NCBI GenBank assembly: GCA_016210495.1
Contig: JACQUC010000044.1
Span: 1 to 18,166 of the forward strand
Length of the DNA: 18,166 bases
DNA from: Chloroflexota bacterium
GTDB lineage: Bacteria > Chloroflexota > FW602-bin22 > JACPRP01
Direction: 5' to 3'
This document shows, piece by piece, positions 7,358 through 13,395 of the stretch. The notes under the pieces are model-generated. The model had not been told where the DNA came from. It saw nothing but the letters and a program-made list of their open reading frames with translations, and ran no database searches. The translations under genes and the position numbers were made by a program. Every line of letters starts with the position of its first letter. Within the stretch, counting starts at the first letter, position 1.

Positions 7358-8299
7358 TCACGCGCTCTCCATTAATTCGGTCTTTGCCGAGCGACCGTTC
7401 TCAGGCATGATCGTGTAATTCCTTCCCGATGTGGCCAGTTCTCGCAGCATAAAGGGTGTGCCTCGTCTGACCGGGTATTTCCGCTTACATTTCAAGCAAG
7501 CTATCGCTTCAGCTCCCACCTCTTCCATATGGCCGAGACAGAATGGACAAGCCAGAATTTCGACGAGCCTGGGGAGAGCGGCACGCGACCGGAGCATCCT
7601 AACTCCAAGCCCCAGCAAGCTTGCAACGGCCTGTCTGATGCTTTCGCGGCGCACTGGTTCGGATGTTGCCGAACACTCCAATTCCTGGCTTTTGATCCAA
7701 TTGCTGCCTTGGCGTTCCCCGCTTCGCCTAACAATCTCGTAGTTGATCTCTTCTTTCCATTCATAAGCAACCTCTAGCAGGTCCCTGTGGCGCCAATAGA
7801 ATGGTTTGTAAGAGTCTCTGGCATACATTCTCAGCGCGAGCTCTTTCAGCACCGTATCGACGATCGGCTCCTCCTTCTCCTCCAGTACCAGCTTCCCCGT
7901 GTCTACCCTTACGAACCACAGGTGACTGGGAACGCCGCCAGCCATCTTCTCCCAAGCCTTGCTGGGCGCATTCACGCATCCCTTTCGGGCCACCCTGGAT
8001 AGCTCCCTAAGACATCTCTCTGGATCCGGAATATGCTCGATCATGTGCGACGTGTAAACGTAGCCGATGGAGCGGTCCTTGAAAGGTAGAAAGAGCGCAT
8101 CCCCAACAACTACCGGTCTATCTACCAATAAGGTGCCCCGACGCTCCGTATCGTCACAGAAGAACTTGTCGCAAAGGATGTTGGCGCGCGCGAGGGGCTT
8201 GTGGCCGCTTCCCACATCCAGCACGAGGTCGGTTGGAGAGATGTCGAGCTTTGACCAGGCCAGGCAATAATCCGACAGTTCCTTCAGCACAATCACCAT
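7358..8299 (-). CDS. SAM methyltransferase with C-terminal Trm112-like zinc ribbon
   Basis: 313-aa protein. Residues 20-125 are a class I methyltransferase core: LVLDVGSGHKP at 26-35 (motif I), GDALFLPFKD near 67-75, and YTSHMIEHIPDPERCLREL, the usual catalytic-loop region. A linker of about 120 residues includes an FYWRHRDLLE stretch. Residues 247-285 are a zinc ribbon with C251-P-F-C254 and C268-x-x-C271, then KYPVRRGTPFML. That ribbon resembles Trm112/UPF0434 proteins, whose known role in tRNA and protein methylation is to bind and stabilise methyltransferases. Here it is fused at the C-terminus, the reverse of 3855-4808. The ATG at 8299 has an AAGGGA-like site upstream and sits 14 bases after the preceding stop. 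It probably methylates a sugar or glycan, an inference from context only. Confidence 0.85.
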   Translation of the reverse strand: MVIVLKELSDYCLAWSKLDISPTDLVLDVGSGHKPLARANILCDKFFCDDTERRGTLLVDRPVVVGDALFLPFKDRSIGYVYTSHMIEHIPDPERCLRELSRVARKGCVNAPSKAWEKMAGGVPSHLWFVRVDTGKLVLEEKEEPIVDTVLKELALRMYARDSYKPFYWRHRDLLEVAYEWKEEINYEIVRRSGERQGSNWIKSQELECSATSEPVRRESIRQAVASLLGLGVRMLRSRAALPRLVEILACPFCLGHMEEVGAEAIACLKCKRKYPVRRGTPFMLRELATSGRNYTIMPENGRSAKTELMESA

Positions 8300-8313
8300 C
8301 TAGTGTTTCCCTT

Positions 8314-9471
8314 CTAGCGTACCTTGTGGCCAATGCTCCTCAAGCTGCCAGTTAGGGCTTTGAGTTTTCCTCGAAGCTTGGTAACCTCTAAGTAAAGTCC
8401 GTGAGTTGAGCGTGTCTTGCTAACTATCAGACGGTAATTAGTCTTCTGCTGAGGGTCGAACCTCGATTTATAGGGGTCATTTCCCCTCAGAAGATCGAAA
8501 ACCTTCACCCCTTTGTCGATGGCACGCTTGATCGAGTTACCGAGGAGAATACTTCCCAGGCTATATCGAGACCATTCTTTCGTCGATCGGAAGCCGGAGA
8601 TGTAGTAGCAGGTCGTATCACGATACTCGAAGTTATAGATGGCGCCGATAGCCTCGCCATCGGCCGTTATGATGGTGAGATCCAGCCAACCCTTTTCCAA
8701 GAAGCGAGAGGCAACCTCCAGGTGAAACGGTCGAAGCCTCTCGTTCGTGAAAATTCCCGGTAACCCGCGGCTTGTCCATCTCTCGGTGTGCAGGGCAAAC
8801 AGTGTATTCATTCGGTCAGAGAGTTGGGCCGCTTCTCCCACTCGCTCAAATTGCACGTTGTGCTCGCGCGTGAGTTTCCTCGTCTTGCGTTCGAGCTCGG
8901 ATCTGGTGTTTGGCGATAACCTTTCAAGATAACTCTGCCACGTATCGGGAAGGGGCACCGGGTATGAGGTGTTGAGTCTCTCGGCCGAGAAGTGGAGAGC
9001 TCGCCGATCGACCTCGTCGAGCCAGGATGCCATCAGACAGGAGTCTGCCGGCACCTCCTGCAGATCAAGCACATCCCATTCGCGAGAGCGTTCCAGCAAA
9101 GCTTCGAGGAACATTCTCAGCGCGGTTTCCTCTCTGCCAGGCGCGATTACGAAGCTGCAGTAGTCGGAAACACTGAGACCTGGAGACTGAGCCCCCATGA
9201 ATCTGACTGCGCGCAAGAGTCCTTTGCGGTCGATCACCAGGGGAGCGATGCCCACTACATCCGAGCCGTCTTCGACGACAATCACGAACACTTGAGACGT
9301 GCTGCCGTAGAGCTTTCGCACCGTACAGCACCATTCCCAGGTAGAGAAGACCGTCCCGTCGCAGCAGCGCGCGTTCAGCGAATCCCACGCCTCGCGCAGG
9401 TGCAACAGCCCCCCTTCCGATTCGACGGTGCGGGCCCGCAGCCCAGGCTTGACTTCGTGAATTAGAACCAT
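8314..9471 (-). CDS. FemAB/BioF2-like GNAT acyltransferase (Acetyltransf_6 type)
   Basis: 385-aa double-GNAT protein of the FemAB/CelD-like superfamily. Family marks are FSTWEWCCTVRKLYG near residue 42, IAPLVIDR with RFMGAQSPGLSVSDYCSFV, the basic SELERKTRKLTREH helix typical of the second half, AIGAIYNFEYRDTTCYYISGF, and a C-terminal LRGNDPYKSRFDP segment. FemAB-like proteins transfer amino-acyl or acyl groups to amino groups of cell-envelope polymers. Relatives occur in many exopolysaccharide clusters. Paired here with a deacetylase immediately upstream, it could acylate an amino sugar that the deacetylase exposes (inference). The ATG at 9471 overlaps the deacetylase stop by 10 bases, with AGGTG just upstream, so the two are translationally coupled. 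Confidence 0.85.
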   Translation of the reverse strand: MVLIHEVKPGLRARTVESEGGLLHLREAWDSLNARCCDGTVFSTWEWCCTVRKLYGSTSQVFVIVVEDGSDVVGIAPLVIDRKGLLRAVRFMGAQSPGLSVSDYCSFVIAPGREETALRMFLEALLERSREWDVLDLQEVPADSCLMASWLDEVDRRALHFSAERLNTSYPVPLPDTWQSYLERLSPNTRSELERKTRKLTREHNVQFERVGEAAQLSDRMNTLFALHTERWTSRGLPGIFTNERLRPFHLEVASRFLEKGWLDLTIITADGEAIGAIYNFEYRDTTCYYISGFRSTKEWSRYSLGSILLGNSIKRAIDKGVKVFDLLRGNDPYKSRFDPQQKTNYRLIVSKTRSTHGLYLEVTKLRGKLKALTGSLRSIGHKVR

Positions 9472-10274
9472 TCATCACCTGCCAGTGAAACTGTCAACAG
9501 CTTCATCGAAGTTGTCACGAATCTTCCTCGTGGTGCCACTCGGTTTCTAATCTGTCGGTAGGGGCGATAGAGTCCCAGCCGATGGTACCAGCCAAAGAGC
9601 TTGATTCTCATGGTTAGCCCGTCATCGTGCGAGAGCATGAGTCTATTGACGTAATACGGTGAATTGGGCCGGTCGTCGCCGCCGCACGCGGCCACATACC
9701 CAGCGGCTCTCACGGCACGGAGCACGCCTTCGTCGGCCAGGAAGTAAGGGTAGCAAAAGAAGTTCACCTCGGACTGCAGAAGGTCCTCTAGGTCTCTTTT
9801 GGAACCGACGATCTCATCGTCAAGCTCACCCTGCGACGATAGCAAGAGCCTGGCATGCGTGCGAGAGTGAGAGCCGAAGACGATACCGCATCTGGCCATC
9901 TCTCGAATCTCTGCTTGGGAAAGCAGTGGAACCGGGCGCACTGCCAGGCTCCTCTGGTCCCACTCATTGGTGCGCCCGATCAGGCTGGTCACCAGAAAAA
10001 CCGTAGCGCCGAAACCATACTTCCGTAGAATCGGGAGAGCAGCCGTGTACGTATCGCGATAGCCATCGTCGAAAGTGATAGCTACCGCTCTCTCTGGCAG
10101 TTGACGCACGCCGATGATCGCTTCCACAACTTCCGGAAGAGAGACGCTCCGGAAACCGTGCTCGTGGAGAAACCTCATCTGGTTTTCGAACTTGCGGGTG
10201 CCGACGCAGAGCCGGGGTGAAGAGCGCATAATCTCGTTGGACACTCTATGATAGGCAAGCACTGGAATCCACAT
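9462..10274 (-). CDS. Polysaccharide deacetylase (NodB/CE4 family)
   Basis: 270-aa metal-dependent deacetylase that removes N- or O-acetyl groups from glycan sugars. AITFDDGY at 65-72 supplies the catalytic base and metal-binding Asp. H136-S-R-T-H140 gives the two metal His. FCYPYF near 173-178 replaces the usual R-x-P-F motif 3, as in several polysaccharide-cluster members. The N-terminal PVLAYHRV and the FLVTS strand are also typical. No signal peptide or membrane segment is visible, so it may act on a cytoplasmic lipid-linked intermediate. The ATG at 10274 is one base after the stop of the hexapeptide acyltransferase, with GGAG about ten bases upstream. The tail beyond about 220 (KLFGWYHRLGLYRPYR) is basic and may contact membrane or partner. 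Confidence 0.92.
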   Translation of the reverse strand: MWIPVLAYHRVSNEIMRSSPRLCVGTRKFENQMRFLHEHGFRSVSLPEVVEAIIGVRQLPERAVAITFDDGYRDTYTAALPILRKYGFGATVFLVTSLIGRTNEWDQRSLAVRPVPLLSQAEIREMARCGIVFGSHSRTHARLLLSSQGELDDEIVGSKRDLEDLLQSEVNFFCYPYFLADEGVLRAVRAAGYVAACGGDDRPNSPYYVNRLMLSHDDGLTMRIKLFGWYHRLGLYRPYRQIRNRVAPRGRFVTTSMKLLTVSLAGDEWF

Positions 10275-10275
10275 C

Positions 10276-10950
10276 TCACTTTGTCTCCTGCCACGGCTCT
10301 TCGGAGCCCGGCCGACTGATCGGAAGTTCCCGGACGACCCGTGCCGGGATGCCGGCAGCCATTGTGTTAGGAGGAACGTCTTTCGTGACTACCGCACCGG
10401 TTGCCACGATGCTACCCTTGCCCACAGTCACGCCGGGAAGGATGGTGACCCGGGCTCCAATCCACGCCCCATCCTCGATGGTCACCGGCAAAGCCTTCAT
10501 CTTGCCCGAGCGCTTGCTCGGAGGACCGAGTTCGTGCGTTGTAGTCATTATCATCACTTGATGTGCGATGGCAACGCGTTCGCCAATCGTCACCCGTGCA
10601 TTCAAGCTGAGGTAGAACTTGTCGTTTATTCGTGTGCCTTGCCCAATGGTCAGCTTGGAATATGGCTCGCCGTCCGCCTCAATGCTGATGTTCCTGTAGA
10701 TGTACGTTCCAGCGCTCTTCGCGATCTTGAAGCCGATCCATCGGTACACCATCGGTCTTAGCCGCATGCCCACCATTATTGGCATCGGGCCCAGAAACGC
10801 GTTCGCCAGCAACAGTTTGAAATGAATTTGTCTCCAGCCGACGTCGAACAGTTCCAGCGCTCTAGTCGCCTTGCAGACCCACCAGCTTTGCCGGCTGCTC
10901 GCGTGTAGAGAACTGCAGGCCCCGTCGTCCTGCTTGGTTTGAGCTATCAC
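10276..10950 (-). CDS. Hexapeptide-repeat (left-handed beta-helix) acyltransferase
   Basis: 224-aa trimeric left-handed beta-helix acyltransferase, likely O- or N-acetylating a sugar with acetyl-CoA. After a mostly helical N-terminus of about 95 residues, hexapeptide turns run through TIGQGTRIND, VTIGERVAI, VTIEDGAWIGARVTILPGVTVGKGSIVATGAVVTKDVPPN and AAGIPARVV. H139 in TTTHELG is the probable catalytic His and the segment after it the usual excursion loop. The open frame continues to 11001, but the GTG at 10950 is chosen. AAGGAGG lies six bases before it, and the GTG shares a GTGA with the stop of the upstream methyltransferase, a classic coupling arrangement. The long N-terminal extension, with Trp and Cys-rich patches, is unusual for the family. 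Confidence 0.92.
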   Translation of the reverse strand: MIAQTKQDDGACSSLHASSRQSWWVCKATRALELFDVGWRQIHFKLLLANAFLGPMPIMVGMRLRPMVYRWIGFKIAKSAGTYIYRNISIEADGEPYSKLTIGQGTRINDKFYLSLNARVTIGERVAIAHQVMIMTTTHELGPPSKRSGKMKALPVTIEDGAWIGARVTILPGVTVGKGSIVATGAVVTKDVPPNTMAAGIPARVVRELPISRPGSEEPWQETK

Positions 10951-11714
10951 AAACAACCTCCTTGGAATCGATTGATACCTGACGACTTGCGATAGGCGCA
11001 AACCAGATAGGCCTTGCCCCAGTTAAGGGCGCTGTAGTCCGTCACACGCCTGTAGACCACGTTGAGAACGGCGAGCAGTCTGGAGAAACGCCAGCGATCC
11101 GGCATGCCATCCACAAAGCACATCTCCAGTTTCCTGAGCCCGACGGAGAACAAGTTTCGATCGAGGCTCATCGGTGTGTTGCTGCGATAGTATGTCGGAA
11201 ACGTATGCTCTTCGCTTCTGCCCAGCAGTTCTCTGAGTAGTGGAGCGTGCAGCCTGTTCGGAATCAGTTTGCCGGCAAGGGCCTCATAATTCAGCAGATT
11301 TGGCGTCATTATGAACAAATTGCCCCCCGGCTTGAGAACGCGAAAGATCTCACGGAAGAACCGCACCGGGTCCCGCAAATGCTCTACGACCCATTGACAC
11401 GTGGCTGCGTCGAAAGCCTCATCAGCAAAAGGCAGGATCGACAGGTCTCCGACAACGCCGCTCTGAATGACCTCGTTCCGGCACAAGGTTCCCACGTTGA
11501 CGTCTATCCCGACCACGCTCCTCGTCAGCGACCCAAAGTGGCCGATAAGACCCCACTGGCCACAGCCGGCGTCGAGAACCACGCTACGAGGCGCAAGATA
11601 CTTCTCCAGCAATTCGCAAAAGCGAGCCTCAACTTCGTATTTTGTCACAAACCGTCCGTGCGTCTCCCTCGACCACGCAGTTCTCACAGCGCCTGGTACT
11701 GCTACATCTCTCAT
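10947..11714 (-). CDS. Class I SAM-dependent methyltransferase
   Basis: 255-aa methyltransferase of the Methyltransf_11 type, probably decorating a glycan or lipid-linked sugar. Motif I is VVLDAGCGQWG (46-56) and motif II VVGIDVN. GVVGDLSILPFADEAFDA and CQWVVEHLRDP follow, then VLKPGGNLFIMTPN. The C-terminal third (FPTYYRSNTP and a hydrophobic RLLAVLNVVYRR stretch) is likely acceptor-binding or membrane-associated. The frame is open to 11885, but that part overlaps the ligase gene. The ATG at 11714, five bases after the ligase stop and with GGAG eight bases upstream, is the clear start. The stop overlaps the next gene's GTG start. Confidence 0.9.
   Translation of the reverse strand: MRDVAVPGAVRTAWSRETHGRFVTKYEVEARFCELLEKYLAPRSVVLDAGCGQWGLIGHFGSLTRSVVGIDVNVGTLCRNEVIQSGVVGDLSILPFADEAFDAATCQWVVEHLRDPVRFFREIFRVLKPGGNLFIMTPNLLNYEALAGKLIPNRLHAPLLRELLGRSEEHTFPTYYRSNTPMSLDRNLFSVGLRKLEMCFVDGMPDRWRFSRLLAVLNVVYRRVTDYSALNWGKAYLVCAYRKSSGINRFQGGCL
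10957..10963 (-). promoter_or_regulatory. Strong Shine-Dalgarno deciding the 10950 start
   Basis: AAGGAGG on the minus strand, six bases before the GTG at 10948-10950. It lies within the final codons of the methyltransferase at 10947-11714, so acyltransferase translation is coupled to it. Confidence 0.75.
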
Positions 11715-11719
11715 CGGCT

Positions 11720-13180
11720 CTACTCCGTTCGGGATAGCAGCATTCGTTCTATAACGGCGAAAGAGCCGAGGACCACGCCGCTGTAGACCATTCCTTTGTA
11801 GTCCCAGCCCTGATCGACGTAACTGTAGATCGTATACATAATGATGAACGCCAGGCCGACGGCAAGCGGTGGCTTGAGCTGCCAATCAGGCAGCTTACGA
11901 TATACGCGTGCCGCACCAGATATGGCCAGGCAAAGAAACATCAGATAAGCGATGAATCCAGCCACACCGGTCTTCATCCACACCCAGAGAACGGAGTTAT
12001 GGGTTATGAAGTTCCTGAATGGACTGTCCCAATACGCCATTGGGATGTACATTTCGAACTCGTTTCCGAAACCCACGCCGAACAGCGCGTTGTTGCGAAT
12101 AGTAAGAGCTATGTTCCATTTCTCCAGTTCCCGGTACTGGTTTGACGCGTACTCCGGGTCACCGGGCTGCGCTTCCACCGATCTAACTCCCTGAAGCGGC
12201 TTTGCCCAGAACCCGGAACTGTTCCAAAAGACGCCGGCATAGAGGCCTGATATTACTGCCAGCGCGAGGCCTAGCTTTACGACGCGCGACTTGTCATCCC
12301 GGTAAGCGAGCGCGAGCAGAGCAACAAAGCCGACGACTAGGGCAACGTACGCGGATCTTCTGTCGGTCGCGACCCAGGTCACGAATCCCAGAGGCACTGC
12401 CGCCAGCGCCACCCATCTCTGCCACCCGCGGCTTCTGTAAATTGCGTGCGCGGCGGGCAAAAGGAATAGCACGTTGAAGAAAATGCCTTGCTGGTGATCT
12501 GTGATCGACTGGCGCTCCCCGAGATCCGTTCCCAGGATCACAAAGTAGGTCCACGATCCCAATAAGGCAACAAAGCCTATACTCAGCAGGATAATCCACG
12601 CTATGATTTGCAAATGTTGCTTGGTTTTGATGGTGTTGTAGAAGAGCAAGTACACCCCCGGCATGTAGAAGATAGCTCGCAGTTCCCACAGCGCCATCCG
12701 GCGATCTCCGCCTCTCATCAGCCCCGTGATCAAGCCAAACAGAATAAACAGGAACAACGGGACCATGAGCCAGAAGAACGTGCCCAGTCTAACAGGAACT
12801 GTTTTCATGCACGCGGCCCTGGCCAGGTAGCCAAGTAGAGCGGCCATCAACAGCAATTCCAGCGGGGTCAATGGAATCCAGTAGAGGACGCGGTCTGTCA
12901 GTTCCCCCACTCCGCGGTGAAGCTGCATCCCCGCCGTCAGCTTCTCGTCCACGATTAGCGCCAAAGCGACCAGTAGATACAGGGCGTGACGAGGCTTTGC
13001 CATCGCGAACAACAACATAAACGGTGCGAGGACCATCACGATAACCAGCGGTAGGCCTTTCAAGGAGACAATGACCCAGCCAAGGAAAAGCGAGAGAATG
13101 ACCACGGTCATGGCCGTGAGGATCGGCCACCCAGGCTTTGGCGTGGGAATGTTGCGCTCGATCAGAATAGCCTGTCCCAT
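11720..13180 (-). CDS. O-antigen ligase / Wzy-type polymerase membrane protein
   Basis: 486-aa integral membrane protein with roughly 10-12 hydrophobic segments, in the O-antigen ligase (Wzy_C) superfamily. Family members either polymerise undecaprenyl-linked repeats or transfer glycans to an acceptor at the outer face of the membrane. Visible signatures are a periplasmic-type loop before RNNALFGVGFGNEF, then FITHNSVLWVWMKTGVAGFIAYL, matching the conserved HN...G..G region. A conserved TDRRSAYVALVVGF helix also occurs. The loop after WNSSGFWAKP carries acidic residues and probably faces outside. The ATG at 13180 directly abuts the TAG of the small membrane protein upstream (TAGATG), so the pair is coupled. 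A ligase rather than polymerase role cannot be settled from sequence. Confidence 0.9.
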   Translation of the reverse strand: MGQAILIERNIPTPKPGWPILTAMTVVILSLFLGWVIVSLKGLPLVIVMVLAPFMLLFAMAKPRHALYLLVALALIVDEKLTAGMQLHRGVGELTDRVLYWIPLTPLELLLMAALLGYLARAACMKTVPVRLGTFFWLMVPLFLFILFGLITGLMRGGDRRMALWELRAIFYMPGVYLLFYNTIKTKQHLQIIAWIILLSIGFVALLGSWTYFVILGTDLGERQSITDHQQGIFFNVLFLLPAAHAIYRSRGWQRWVALAAVPLGFVTWVATDRRSAYVALVVGFVALLALAYRDDKSRVVKLGLALAVISGLYAGVFWNSSGFWAKPLQGVRSVEAQPGDPEYASNQYRELEKWNIALTIRNNALFGVGFGNEFEMYIPMAYWDSPFRNFITHNSVLWVWMKTGVAGFIAYLMFLCLAISGAARVYRKLPDWQLKPPLAVGLAFIIMYTIYSYVDQGWDYKGMVYSGVVLGSFAVIERMLLSRTE

Positions 13181-13324
13181 CTAAATCGTCCTTGGGAAAG
13201 CATAGTAAATGGCGGTCACGGCAACCGCTGAGCCGAACAGAATGGCCAATTCTTTTCTCCCGAGCCGCTCGGAAAACAGTCCAAGCCCCAGTGCCACGAA
13301 CATAAAAACTAGCAATACTCGCAT
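13181..13324 (-). CDS. Small two-helix membrane protein (47 aa)
   Basis: A short, unrecognised gene. The product begins MRVLLVFMFVALGLGLF, a first hydrophobic helix. A charged turn (SERLGRKE) follows, then a second helix (LAILFGSAVAVTAIYYAF) and the end PRTI. The ATG at 13324 has GAGG five bases upstream. The stop TAG is immediately followed by the ATG of the ligase, so the two genes are translationally coupled. It could be a small subunit, chaperone or regulator of the ligase/polymerase, or simply a leader whose translation feeds the ligase start. It has clean hydrophobic periodicity, a good ribosome site and tight packing, which support a real gene; no homology is claimed. Confidence 0.68.
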   Translation of the reverse strand: MRVLLVFMFVALGLGLFSERLGRKELAILFGSAVAVTAIYYAFPRTI

Positions 13325-13395
13325 CCGATCCTCACGTCACTGAGTTGTCTTGCTTAGCGGAACACGCCGATTGAACGAATAGTGATCCATCGTGC

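Noticed and set aside
8314..10274. Exosortase-linked (PEP-CTERM/XrtA-type) polysaccharide locus
   Set aside because: FemAB-like and deacetylase genes also occur in such loci, but no exosortase, PEP-CTERM protein or other XrtA-associated gene is visible here.
11715..11885. 57-residue N-terminal extension of the methyltransferase at 10947-11714
   Set aside because: It lies inside the ligase gene out of frame, is Arg-rich and unconserved-looking, and a well-placed ATG with ribosome site exists at 11714.
13325..13395. 17-codon ORF between GH44 copy 2 and the small membrane protein
   Set aside because: No ribosome site and no hydrophobic or motif content; likely chance.
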